A stretch of 64,000 nucleotides of DNA from Cocos nucifera (Eukaryota; Streptophyta; Magnoliopsida; Arecales; Arecaceae): the NCBI GenBank assembly GCA_006176705.1, contig QRFJ01001016.1:129001-193000 (forward strand), in the 5' to 3' direction. The translations under genes and the position numbers were made by a program. The notes under the pieces were generated by a model that saw only the letters and a program-made list of their open reading frames with translations, made no database searches and was not told the origin of the DNA. Of this stretch, positions 22,385 to 33,630 are shown piece by piece (the first letter of the stretch is position 1; each line of letters begins with the position of its first letter).

Positions 22385-23345
22385 TAAATATTATATAATT
22401 TTAAAATTTAATGTCCATCTTCATCGTTCATTATCTAAATAATTATCATTAGAGTGTTGTCGCAAAAGATCGCCTCAATCCGATGGCCCTAGCTTCGTCG
22501 ATTAGAAAAATTTGATTTCGATAACCACGAACGACGATGCGATGATCTGATAGATAAAGATCTTCGATGGATCCAAAAATCTGCAACAATGATCTAAGTG
22601 ATGTTTGTAGCGTACTATTAAAGTTTCACTTCAATCGGATATCGTTATCTTGATCAATTTAGTATAGATTAGTTTCGATCATTAAATGATAAACGGATGA
22701 TCAAAGGACCAAATGGTGTCCGATTATAAGATAATTTTTTTATAAATAATTTTGACTACTACTTTAATCATTTTTTATAGTGGTGATTATAAAATTCAAC
22801 TCGTGAGATGAAGAACGATCTAAAACTATACGTCTCCTGATAACCATTCTGAAATTTCACCGATTGTTATGCTTGTGCTTTTGCAATATCTGCTTAACAT
22901 AAATAGTTTATATGAAAATAATTTAAATTTTACTATCATCATCCTATAAAATATTTAAAATTATAACAAAGATCATTTAATTAAAAAATTATCTCATAAT
23001 TGGATGCCGTTTAACCCTTTGATCGCTTATTTCTAATTTAATGATTAAAATTATTCCATACTAAATTGACCATGATAATGATATCCGATTGAAATGAAAC
23101 TTTGATAATATGCTACAAACATCATCGAGATCATCATTGCAGATTTTCGAACCCATCGAAGATCTCTATCTATCAGATCATCGCATCGTTGTTCGTGATC
23201 GTCGAAATTAAATTTTTCTAATCGATGAAGCTAGGGCCATCGGATCGAGTCGATCTTTTGTGATGACACTCTAACGATAATTATTTAAATAATGAATGAA
23301 GAAGATGGATATTAAAATTTAAATTATATAATATTTAAAAAAATA
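22385..23345. repeat. Long imperfect foldback inside the CACTA element
   Basis: The left arm (about 22385-22740) and right arm (about 22980-23345) are reverse complements. Matching anchors include GATGGCCCTAGCTTCGTCGA (left) against TCGATGAAGCTAGGGCCATC (right), and GCGATGATCTGATAGATA against TATCTATCAGATCATCGC. The loop of about 240 bases is unrelated. Outside the arms the subterminal motifs extend the inverted symmetry. A transcript through here would form a hairpin with a stem of roughly 360 bp. Confidence 0.8.
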
Positions 23346-23539
23346 AAAAAAATTATTTTTAACCTATGGTAGTGGTTATCAAAAATCTCTGCTATAGATC
23401 TACGGTAGTGGTTATAAAACCACTGCCGTGATCTATGGCAGTGATTTTGGATAACCGCTATCGTAGATCTATGGCAGTGGTTCGATAACCACTATTATAG
23501 GTTAGATTAAAAATTTTTAAATTTTTTTTGCTTTCTTTC

Positions 23540-24190
23540 TATGCGCGCTCGATCACTCTCTCTATCTCTCCCTCTCCTCTCCATCATCGATGAGGCTCCT
23601 TCCCCTTCGGTCGACATCGCCCCTCCTTCCCTTCGATCGACATCGCCCCTCCTTCCCCCCTCCTCCGACGCCCCCATCCCCGGCCGCCCCTCCTTACCCC
23701 CCATCCCCAGCCGCTCCTCCATACCACCTGCCACCCCCACCCACCCCCACCCCCACCCTCCCTCGACTGCCCTCCTTCCCTCCATCCTCGGTTGCCCCTT
23801 CCTGCCACCTTGCCACCCCCCAGCCCCCCATCTCCAACCGCCTCTCCCCGCCACCCCCATCCGACCCCCACCCTCCCCCAGCTGCCCCTTCTTCCCCCAT
23901 TCCCGACCGCTCCTCCCCGCCACCCCCACCTGCCCCCCAACCTCCCCCCGGCCGCCCCTCCTTCCTCCTATCCTCGGCCGTCCTCCCCCGCCACCCTACC
24001 ATCCCCACCCCCAAACCCCCATCCCCGACTGTCGCTCCCTGCCACCCCCCACACTCCCCCTCCTGATCATCGACCCTCCCATCACTGTGCCTCCCGGACC
24101 TCCTCATCACTGTGCCCCTCCCCCCTGGCCCCCTATCTTCAACCGCCCCTACTCTCCTCTTTCCTTTTTTTCTCTCTTCTTTATCTCACT
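23540..24190 (+). repeat. C-rich polypyrimidine tract in the CACTA element
   Basis: About 650 bases of CCCCC/CCTCC-rich sequence with recurring words such as CCGCCCCTCCTTCC, CCGCCACCCCCAC and CCCATCCCCGAC. It is open in several frames on both strands, giving proline-rich or glycine-rich translations. That is expected from composition and is not evidence of a gene. It ends near GTTTCGTAGGTTACC. Confidence 0.6.
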
Positions 24191-24299
24191 ATTTTACTTT
24201 TGTTTCGTAGGTTACCTCTAGTGCCATCGTCCTCTTCTAGCATCGTCGCTGGTGACCCTCGGAGCTTTCGATACGACGTGCTCTCTATAGTCGTAGGTA

Positions 24300-24600
24300 T
24301 AATTTTTTTTTTAATTTTATAGTATTATTTATTAATCATGTATATTTATAATAATTTATAAAATATTTATAATAAATATTATAAATATTTATAATAAATA
24401 TTATAAATATTTATTATAAATATTATAATTATTTACATACCGTAGTTTTTGGATCAGAACCTGAATATTCATATTTGGACTCAATTTTAATTACTGGTAT
24501 CAGATCTGAACCCGAATATCCGATGGGTCTATACTTGAAGTACTAGATCCGGACTTTAATGGATCCTGGAAGGTCGGATTCGATTTCGAAATCCAAAACT
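24300..24600. other. AT repeat and GATCCGGA-type patch
   Basis: Bases 24330-24430 are a short tandem repeat of ATATTTATAATAAATATTATAA units. Bases 24440-24600 contain GGATCAGAACC, GATCTGAACCCG and GATCCGGAC words like those in the dispersed repeat at 5.7 and 40 kb. Confidence 0.4.
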
Positions 24601-24609
24601 AAGAAACAG

Positions 24610-25110
24610 AGAGACTAAGAGAAAAACTGACAGATTAAGAGAGGAAGGGTCGGTCTCTCGTCGGCCGCCGATAAGGGAGACCGAGAGTGGGAGAGAGGGA
24701 GGGAGGGAGGGGGTTCGACCTCGTCGCCATTGTTGGTGAGGAAGATCGAGAGAGGGAGAGAGGAAGGGAGGGACCCGACCTTGCCGCCATCATTGGGAGG
24801 GAGGGGGTCTGGCCTCACTGACGAGAAAGATCGAGAGAGGAAAAGTGGGAGATCGAGAAAGAGAGAGGGAGGGAGAGGGTCCGACCTCGCTGGCATCACT
24901 GGAAGGGATGGGGTCTGGCCTTGCCGACCAGGGAGATTGAGAGAGTGAGAGAGGGAGGGATAGGGTCTAGCCTCGTCAGTGAGAAAGATCGAGAGAAGAA
25001 GAGAGGAAGATCAAGAGATGAAAAAGCTGGGAGGGAGGAGTTCGGCCTCGTCGCCGTCGTCGATGAGAGAGATCAAGAGAGGGAGTGATCGAGGGGATGG
25101 CATACAGTCG
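24610..25110 (+). repeat. Purine-rich degenerate tandem repeat
   Basis: GAGAGAGGGAGGGAGGG blocks alternate with GACCTCGCTGGCATCACTGG-type blocks at intervals of roughly 60-70 bases for about 500 bases. The unit resembles a decayed minisatellite within the CACTA element. No gene. Confidence 0.5.
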
Positions 25111-25557
25111 AGCCAGCTCGGACCATGATCGAGCCGGCTAAGAGAGGATCCAAGTCGAATGTCTCAGGCATAGAGCCAGCTGTCTCAGGCACAGAGCCAG
25201 CTCGGCTTCTGAGTGCATAGAATTTGATATATCTCTCTAAGGTTCCAACTTTAAGCCCTAAGGTGCTACCATCTTCTACTTTGTTCTTCTTTCAGGTTTC
25301 TGGATTAACACCAAGGTTCGTGTGAGAGATCAGATTTATGACTGTTGCTCATCCTTAATTATTTATGAATGTAATTCATGTTGTAGAATTTATTACATAA
25401 TTTTGTTTATATCTTGTTGCTTTTGTTTATTGCATTGCATAACGATAGACTCATCAATTGATTAGTGTACATATTAGAGACTATTTATTGATGCTATACT
25501 AATATTATTGTTCAACATGTTATATTGATTAATGTTCATTAACATTGCAGATCATGA

Positions 25558-27290
25558 TGGCACCGAAACACCATCTAGCTTTTACTCTTGTACCTCGGTG
25601 GGTTACGCGTAGTTTAGCATCCGAGGAGCAGTCAGAGCATACTTTGTCCATCTTGGCATTGACTGCTTAGGAACCTTCACTGCTGGCATCTACTCTACCG
25701 ACGACATCTACTCCATGGGTGGCATCTACTCCATCGACAGTTGAGCCTCTATCATCTACATGCTACTACGCAGGCATTTGAGTGTACGTTTTTATTATAT
25801 TAGCACAACTTTATTTTTTATATAGTATTTGTATACTTATATATTTGCATAACATATTTGCATTGTAGGTGCATCATCCAGTCGGACATTTCATGGTCCC
25901 ACACGTATGGCACATGTGTGAAACCACCAGCATCAAGTGATGGTCTATTACGATGCGGAGGGAAGATCGATAGGAAAGATCGTGCGGAAGATGCATTTCT
26001 TTTTTGGAGTGCTTGTAAGACAGCCGGACATCATTCCCGTAGAGCCTAGAGATTGGTGTTTGATGGATGCTGCTGTTAAAAATCAGATATGAAAGAAGAT
26101 ATGGATAAGTGCGTGCATCTTAGTCATATTTATGTATTTTATATATTTACACTATATATGTTTAATTAGAATAATTTTATAATTGATTTTTGATAACTTT
26201 GTGTAAAGGAGGTACGACTTTCTCGATCATGAGAGGGTTCGAGATGTCCGACCAAAGAAGATTGAAGAGTTGTACCAGGATTACAAGATCAAGCTCCATA
26301 GAGGATGGCTCGAGCACCGACGAGATACTCTGGAGGAGCTTGTTTCTTGGATACAGGACTGTCCTCCGAGTCAGTGGGAGAGAATGGTTAGATACTGAAG
26401 GAGCCAGGAGTTCGAGATAAAATTTCTAACTTTTAAATTTTTTAATATGCTTAAAATTTTATTTAAATATTTATTATTTATTTAAATACTTGTTAGGCTA
26501 TCTTCCATTAGAACTGGGAGAATCATGCAGTCCAGAGTATACGCACACTTTAGGCCGCGAGTCTATGATCAGTCATGTGTATAGAGAGGTGATTAATTCT
26601 AAATCTTACTAGATAAATTAAATTCATATTTTTTATCATCTTTTTGATAAATTTGTTCTTTATTATAGCTGATGAGAGATGGAGTGATGTTCAGTCGTAG
26701 CGAGATCTTTCGATCCAGTCGTACGGACAAGATGGATAGGTCGATGAACGCTACAATCGAACATATTTTTGTAAGTATTAAATATATTAATATATATGAT
26801 TAGTATTATAATATTTTTTATAAAATTTTATTTTAATTTATAATTATAGGATCAGTTAGATGCACTCGCGAGCGAGGGTCCGAATACCTCTGGGCCTCAT
26901 GACCATCTATCTCAAGTCTTGGGGCCTGAGCACTTTGGAAGGATTCGATGCAAGTTCGGACACACACCAATGAGCTACTGGTCCAAGGCGGGCGTCTCCT
27001 CATAGGCTTCTAGTGTCGTCAATTAAAAGAAGCTTGAGGAGGCATTGGTATGGGCAGATCATGCTATGATGTACGCAGATCGGACTGAGGAGCGCGCATC
27101 TCATCTGGAGGGCATTGTGAGAGATATGATATCGATGCTCAATGCGTATTTTGAAGTTATGAATTTCAAAAATATGTTAGCCCATATTCCAGCTCCAGCT
27201 CCGACTCTAGCTCCAGCACTAGCTCCAACTCCGGCACCGCTCCAACTCTCGGTGACGATGAGATGATGGAGATTTGGGAGGCTTTTGATG
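25558..27290 (+). pseudogene. Decayed CACTA transposase-like gene (Ptta/En-Spm type)
   Basis: Several coding-like blocks are separated by AT-rich intron-like gaps. The block at 25564-25667 opens MAPKHHLAFTLVPRWVT and meets a stop. Bases 26206-26400 encode a charged segment with LDHERVRDVRPKKIEELYQD and WLEHRRDTLEELVSWIQDC. Bases 26510-26775 contain N-x-x-N-like, S..S, then MRDGVMFSRSEIFRSSRTDK. Bases 26850-27265 end in a coiled segment and a Pro/Ala repeat (PAPAPTLAPALAPTPAP). The order and the GxxxSRxEIFxxxRTxK pattern fit the plant transposase family of En/Spm elements (Pfam PF03004), which supplies the DNA-binding partner protein. Stops at 25668, 26396 and 26551 show decay, or wrong exon limits. 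Family assignment is by eye. Confidence 0.45.
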
Positions 27291-27459
27291 TATTTTATTT
27301 TTTTAAAAAAATATTATAATAAATTTTATTTGATAATAAAATTTTAGCATTTTAAAATAATTTTTATATTTATTATATTTTTTTATATTATATATCTATA
27401 TTTATAAGATAAAATATATAAAAAAATAAAAATTTTAATTTTTTTAATTATTCAAGATC

Positions 27460-27612
27460 TATGGCAGTGGTTTTCTAACTGCTGCCATATCTGTACTAAT
27501 TGCTGTCATAAATTTTTGGTGCAAACAGTACCAACCGCTGCATTAGACCTATGATAATGGTTAAGAAAGCACTGCTATAGATAACCTATGATAGTGGTTA
27601 CATAATTGCTGC
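27460..27612. repeat. CACTA right subterminal motifs, part 1
   Basis: CTATGGCAGTGGTT, AACTGCTGCCAT and similar words in both orientations resume here. The array is cut at GCTGC (27608-27612) by gypsy element B and continues at 35837. Joining the two sides restores the motif GCTGCTATAGG. Confidence 0.7.
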
Positions 27613-29950
27613 TGTTGTTGTAGAATCTAATTGACGTCGGATCGTACTAGAGTCAAGAAAGATGAGGTCACCATCGATGATCTATAAAATAAAGTTTCAT
27701 TCGGAGTTGGTGGTGGTAGCTCCAGCGGAATCCTCCGATGATCAAGTCAGCTCTTCTGATCAACAGAAATAGAGTGCTCAAAAAAGAGTTAGATAGAGTT
27801 TTAGGAAGGAGAAGAGAGCTTAGAGAAAATATATCTAGAGGATCCCTTTTTATAAACGGAGCTTGTAGCGGATTGATAGTGACATCTGCAGCCATCTGAT
27901 AGCGGGCCGCTCGAGACTTGATGGAGTCTATCATGGAGGAGAGCACCATTTGTAGCATCGCCTGTAGTAGACTAATGGCGATAGCCATAGCTGTCCGATA
28001 TTGAGCCGCTCGGGATCACGTAGGATTCGGTATGGAAAGAAAGAGGTGTTATTAGACTGATAGTGACTGTTCGTTAAAATTCAATAATCAAAGTTTAGAG
28101 AAAGCAGGCGTCGGTCGATAAAGAGCTTCGATATATATCAATTTCAGAGGAGTTCGGACTTCTAAAAAAATACGTCTAGAGGGGATCATCTAGAAGTAAT
28201 CTGTTGGAGAAATTCGACTGAAGGAGAAGTCTGGAAGGAGTTTGGCTCCTAGAGGAGTTCGATCGAAGGAGAAGTTTGGAAGGAGTTCGGCTTCTATAGA
28301 AATTTGATTGAAGGAAGAGTCCGAAAGAAGTTTGGCTCTTGAGAAACTTGACTGAAGAAGGGATCTAGAAGGAGTTCGGCTCCCATAGGAGTCCGACTGA
28401 AGGAGGGATTCGGAAGAAGTTCGGCTTCTATAGGAGTCCAACTGAAGGAGAAGCTCGAAAGGAGTTTGGCTCCTGTAGAAATCTGACTAAAGAAGAGATC
28501 CGAAAGGAGTTTGACTTTTTTATAAGTTCGACTGAAGGAGGGATCCGGAAAGAGTTCGGCTTTCGTAGGAGTCCGACTGAAGAAAAAGTTTGGAAGGAGT
28601 TTCGCTCCCATAAAAATTTGACTGAATGAGAGATCCGAAAGGAGATTGACTCTTGTAGGAGTCTGACTGAAGGAGGGATCTGAAAGAAGTTCGGCTCCCA
28701 TAGTAGTCCGATTGAAGGAGAGATTCGGAAGAAGTTCGACTGCCATGGGAGTTCGACTGAAGGAGGAATCCAGAAGGAGTTCGGCTTCTATAGGAGTTTG
28801 ACTGAAGGAGAAGTTCGGAAGAAGTTTGGCTTCCGTAAGAGTCCGATTGAAGGAGAAATTTGGAAGAGTTTGGCTTCCATAGGAGTTTGACTAAAGGAAA
28901 AGTTTGGCTTCCGTAAGAGTCTGACTGAAGGAGAAATTTGGAAGGAGTTCGGCTTTCGTAGGAGTTTAACTAAAGGAGAAGTTCGGCTCTCGTAGGAGTT
29001 CGACTGAAGGAGGAATTCGGAAGGAGTTCGGCTCCCGTAGAAGTTCGACTGAAGGAGGGATCCAGAAGGAGTTCGGCTTCCTTAGGAGTCTGATTGAAGG
29101 AAAAATCTGGAAGGAGTTTGGCTCCCGTAGGAGTCCGACTGAAGGAGAAGTTTCGGAAGAAGTTCGACTTCCATAGGAGTCTGACTGAAGGAGGGATCTA
29201 GAAGGAGTTCGGCTCCCATAGGAGTCCAACTGAAGGAGAAGTTCAAAAGAAGTTTGGCTCATGTAGGAGTCCGACTGAAGGAGAAGATCGAAAGAAGTTC
29301 GACTTCTGTAGAAATCCGACTAAAGGAGAGATCCGAAAGGAGTTCGGCTCCTATAGGAGTCCGACTGAAGAAGAAGTTTGGAAGAAGTTCAGCTTCCATA
29401 GGAGTCCGACTGAAGAAGAAGTTTGGCTCTCATAGAAATTCGACTGAAGGAGGGATACAGAAGGAGTTTGGCTCCTATAGAAGTCCGATTAAAGAAGAGA
29501 TTCGGAAGGACTTCGACTTCCGTAGAAGTTCGACTGAAGGAGAAATTTGGAATGAGCTTAGCTTTTATAGAAATCCGACTGAATGAGGGATTCGGAAGGA
29601 GTTCGACTTTCGTAGGAGTTCAACTGAAGAAAAAATTTGGAAGAAGTTCGGATCCCATAGGAGTTTGACTGAAGGAGGGTTCGGAAGGAGTTCGGCTCCC
29701 GTAGGAGTTCGACTGAAGGAGAAGTTTGAAAGAAGTTCGGCTCCCATAGGAGTCCGATTGAAGGAGGGATCCAGAAGAAGTTCGATTCTCATAGGAGTCC
29801 GACTGAGAGAGAAATCTGGATGGAGCTTGGCCGCTGGAGGAGTTCAGCCGCTTAAGAAAGAATTTTGGATTGAAGCTCTTTCGTGATTACCAGTTGCATT
29901 AGGCTAAGCATCAGGCTGGACTTCGATGGGAGCAAAATTTATCTCCAACA
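27613..29950 (-). repeat. Element B 3' LTR (left copy)
   Basis: 2338 bases; on the plus strand it starts TGTTGTTGTAGAATC and ends ATCTCCAACA. The inner 28195-29830 is a 45-bp tandem array. Bases 27660-28190 resemble the U3-R-U5 end of the element A LTR (the segments complementary to GGAGCCACC and to the TATA region). The purine tract complementary to CTCCTCCACTCTC follows at 29955-29967. Confidence 0.85.
28195..29830 (-). repeat. 45-bp minisatellite in the left LTR of B
   Basis: About 36 units of 45 bases, built on GACTGAAGGAG, then GGAAGGAGTTCGGC, then CTCCTATAGGAG. The last block is a perfect 12-base palindrome or a one-base variant. Because 45 is divisible by three, open 15-residue-periodic frames appear on both strands; these are not genes. 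Confidence 0.85.
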
Positions 29951-30039
29951 ATAGTCTCCTCCACTCTCAAGTTCGAAATTCGAAGGAAGAAAGTACAAAA
30001 AGGATGACTGTCGAAGTCCTCTTTAAGGTTATGCACTAG

Positions 30040-31860
30040 TTCAGATTGAAGCTCGAGGGAGATCTTATCTCCAACCAAGGTTGACGTTGAAGTTGAAGCT
30101 TAGGAGAGATCTTATCTCCAGCTGAGATTGATGTTGAAGTTGAGGCTCAGGAGGATCTTATCTCCAACCGAGATTGATGTTGAAGTTGAAGCTCAGGGAA
30201 GATCTTATCTCCAGCCGAGGTTGAAGAAGATCTTATCCCCTATTGATGTAGACTCTGAAGCTTGGGGAAGATCTTATCTTCAGTCGAAGTTGAAGGAGAT
30301 TTTATCTCCTATTGATGTAGACGTTGAAGCTCGGGGAAGATCTTATCTCCAGTCGAGGTTGACGTTGAAGTTGAAGCTCGGGAGAGATCTTAGCTCCAGC
30401 CGAGATTGAAGGAGATCTTATCTTCTATTGACGTAAACTCTAAAGCTTGAGGAAAATCTTATCTTCAGCCGAGGTTGAAGAAGATCTTATCTTCTACTGA
30501 CATAAATGTTGAAGCTTGGAGGAGATCTTATCTTCAGCCAAGGTTGATGTTGAAGTTAAAGCTCGGGGGAGATCTTATCTTCAGCCGAGGTTGAAGGAGA
30601 TCTTATCTTCTATTGACGTAGACTCTGAAGCTCGAGAAAGATCTTATCTTCAGCTGAGGTTGAAGAAGATCTTATCTCCTATTGACGTAGACTCTGAAGC
30701 TCGGAGAAGATCTTATTTTCAATCAAGATTGAAGGAGATCTTATCTCCTACCGACGTAGATGTTGAAGCTCGGAGGAGATCTTATCTCCAGTCAAGATTG
30801 AAAGAGATCTTATCTCCTATTGACGTAGACTCTGAAACTTAGGAAAGATCTTATCTCCAATCGAGGTTAAAAGGAGATCTTATCTTCTGTTGACGTAGAT
30901 GTTGAAGCTCGGAGGAGATCTTATCTCCAACTGAGGTTGACATTGAAGTTGAGGCTCCGAGGGATCTTTTCTTCAGTCGAGATTGAAAGAAATCTTATCT
31001 CCTGCTGACGTAGACGTTGAAGCTCGAGGAAGATCTTATCTCCAGTCAAGATTGACATTAAAGTTAAAGCTCGGCGGAGATCTTATCTCCAGCCGAGGTT
31101 GAAGGAGATCTTATCTCCTATTGATGTAGACTCTGAAGCTTGAAAGAGATTTTATCTCTAGCCGAGGTTGAAAGAGATCTTATCTTCTATTAACATAGAT
31201 ATTGAAGCTCGGGAGGAGATCTTATCTTCAGCCGAGGTTAAAGGAGATCTTATCTCTTGCTGACATAGACGTTTGAAGCTCGGAGGAGATCTTATCTCTA
31301 ACCGAGGTTGAAGGAGATGACATAGACATTGAAGCTTGGAGAAGATCTTATCTTCAGCCGAGGTTGACGTTGAAGTTGAAGGTCGGAGAAAATCTTATCT
31401 CCAGCCGAGGTTGAAGGAGATCTTATCTCTTATTGATGTAGACTCTGAAGCTCAGGAGAGATCTTATCTCCAGTCGAGGTTGAAGGAGATCCTATCTCCT
31501 ATTGACGTAGATATTGAAGCTCAGGAAAGATCTTATCTTCAGTCGAGGTTGACGTTGAAGTTGAAGCTCGGGAAAGATCTTATCTTCAGCCGAGGTTGAA
31601 GGAGATCTTATTTTCTATTGATGTAGACTCTGAAGCTCGAAGGAGATCTTATCTTCAGTCGAGATTGACGTTGAAGTTGAAGCTCGGAGGAGATCTTATC
31701 TCCAACCGAGGTTGACGTTGAAGTTAAAACTCAGAGAAGATCTTATCTCCAATCGAGGTTGAAGAAGATCTTATCTCCTGTTGACGTAGACTCTAAAGCT
31801 CGTGAGAGATCTTATCTCCAATCGAAGTTGAAGAAGATCTTATCTTCTATTATCATCAAG
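30040..31860 (-). repeat. Palindromic tandem array of element B
   Basis: Dozens of copies of GGAGATCTTATCTCC (a 6-bp stem with a CTT loop) occur every 30-65 bases, separated by CAGCCGAGGTTGA, TATTGACGTAGACTCTGAAGC and GTTGAAGCTCGG spacers. The core is the reverse complement of the element A array core. Several spacer types alternate, so this is a more complex, higher-order version, about three times longer than in A. Open frames with DVDSEARGRSYLQ-like repeats are by-products. Confidence 0.85.
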
Positions 31861-32199
31861 CATAATGGGGCCATTATCGGGGCCTCTCCTCTCATCTCAT
31901 CTAGAATGAACGAGGTCTTTGGCTTTGCTCATGTTAGGATGAGATTCTCCTCCTATTTCTAACGGACTGTGGGGGCACATAAGGGCCGTTGTCAGAATCT
32001 CTCCCCATATCTCATCTAAAATGATCAAGGCCTTCGATTTTGCTCATGTTAGGATAAGGTTTGCCTCCTGTTCCTAACATAGCCACTTTTAATTGCTTCT
32101 TTTCGATAGTACATTCTCAGAATCTCTGAGTCTCAAGATCGTGGGAGTGTTATTCCTCCAAACTTTTTCTAGCGATAAGTTTCGGATCGGATGATCTCC
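31861..32199 (-). other. Element B spacer between array and gag
   Basis: Contains two direct copies of a segment with GGGCC(A/G)TTGTC...TCTCCCC.TATCTCATCT and TGCTCATGTTAGGATGAG, about 130 bases apart. The second part matches the GTTAGGAACAGGAGG stretch of element A near 1118. No coding potential. Confidence 0.5.
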
Positions 32200-33580
32200 T
32201 CTACTTCATATGGGCCTTCCTAATTTGGAGCAAGCTTTCCCTAGTTCTGAGGTTGAGAAATAGTGGCTCATCGAAGTACTAAGCCCACCCTCCAGAGATA
32301 GCATTGATGATGTCGGGAGGCAGTCGGTCTCCTTATTGTTCCTCCCTCATTAGTGGTTCTAGCTATGGTAGTGCCATTGACTTGCTTCAGATTGGCATTA
32401 GTGAAGCATTGAGGAGGGTGTAGTTGTGAAACCTTTAGGAGAAGAGAACTTCTTCGTGCTCTTCTATCGGAGCTTCTTTGATGACAAGCTCGAGGGAAAG
32501 TTTGGCCTCGCTTGCATTCGGAGGAGAGTTTGTGAGCACGACTGAACTTCATTCAGCCCTCTATCAGCCTTTGGTTTGCTAAACTCGCCCGCCTGCCACT
32601 CTTCTATGACTTTTTCATCCTTCAACTTGAAGGCTTCTTCTGCACGGGCATATCCCTCGGCCTAAGCTAGCAGATTGGCAAAGTTTCTGAGGTACTTCTT
32701 CTCCAACCTCCAACACAGCAGCATTAAATCGGATGACATAAGTTCGAATGGATTTTTCCTCCTTCTGCTTGACGTTCGTTAGAGAATCCAAACCTCAGCG
32801 CGAACGTCGACTGCTGATAAAGTAAGCCACAAACTGATGGCTCATCTGATCAAAGAAGAAGATCGTACTCGACTTTAATACCGAGTATGAGTTTCTTACT
32901 GCTCCTTTTAAGATAGATGAAAAAGCTTAGCATAATATGGCATCTGATGCACCATGGAGCAACATCATAGTCCAAAAAACTTTCAGGTGATCGATCGGAT
33001 CGAAAGTTTCGTCGTAGCTTTCAAATTGGGGGAGCTTGAAGTTCGGTGGAATAGGCTCTTGCATAATTTAGAAAAAAAAAGAAGGATCGGTATGGACATC
33101 ATCATGGTAAGCTGGGACGACGTGGTCGAGCTTCTCAATTCATCGATCCATCCTCCATAGTTTCTGATCAAGGACGTCAACTCGATTGTAGGTCTTGGAA
33201 GGCTTTCGGCCATGAATGGGGAAGATCCCTTCTAGAGAAGATCCATGATCCAAGCAAGGATCCTCTACTCTCTGTTTATCCTTTCTAGGGACAATGGGTA
33301 AGCTAGTCTAAGTGCTCCTCATTGGGATCGATTTTTGACATTCTGACGATGAATTTTTTGGTGGAACCACCATCGAAGGTTGCCGCATGGTCTGCACCAT
33401 TTTGGTGAGGCTCTAAATCCGCTGCATCAATAGGTTAAACTGCTTCGGATCTACCATGATCGTTGGTGGAGGAGGTGGTTGAAGTATCGATGATGGAGCA
33501 AAAATAGATGGATCAGAAATAGATGGATCTGGCTTAGACCTTGAAGAAGAAGGTCGGTAGGATAGACTGAGCACTCTTTT
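32200..33580 (-). pseudogene. Decayed Gag of element B
   Basis: Translation of the minus strand around 32600-32960 gives segments aligning with element A Gag (LKGAVRNSYSVLKSS, QFVAYFISSRRSR, IRTYVIRFNAA), with in-frame stops and frameshifts. Upstream minus-strand sequence to 33580 should encode the Gag N-terminus that lies outside the window for element A. Many differences from A are R-to-stop or R-to-C/H changes, as expected from CpG decay. Confidence 0.75.
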
Positions 33581-33609
33581 AAGAATAAGGGTACCTCAAA
33601 AACTAAGAG

Positions 33610-33627
33610 CCCTTTCTCTAGCGCCAA
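33610..33627 (-). other. Primer-binding site of element B
   Basis: Three bases inside the 5' LTR, the minus strand reads TTGGCGCTAGAGAAAGG, nearly the same as the PBS of element C (TTGGCGCCAGAGGAAGG). I do not assign the primer tRNA. Confidence 0.65.
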
Positions 33628-33630
33628 TTT

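Noticed and set aside
22113..23510. Independent foldback MITE rather than part of the CACTA element
   Set aside because: No inverted CACTA-type terminus or TAG duplication exists near 23510, whereas both are present at 36042-36045.
23541..24322. Proline-rich or glycine-rich proteins of 140-226 residues
   Set aside because: Composition-driven openness of a polypyrimidine tract on both strands; no conserved motif.
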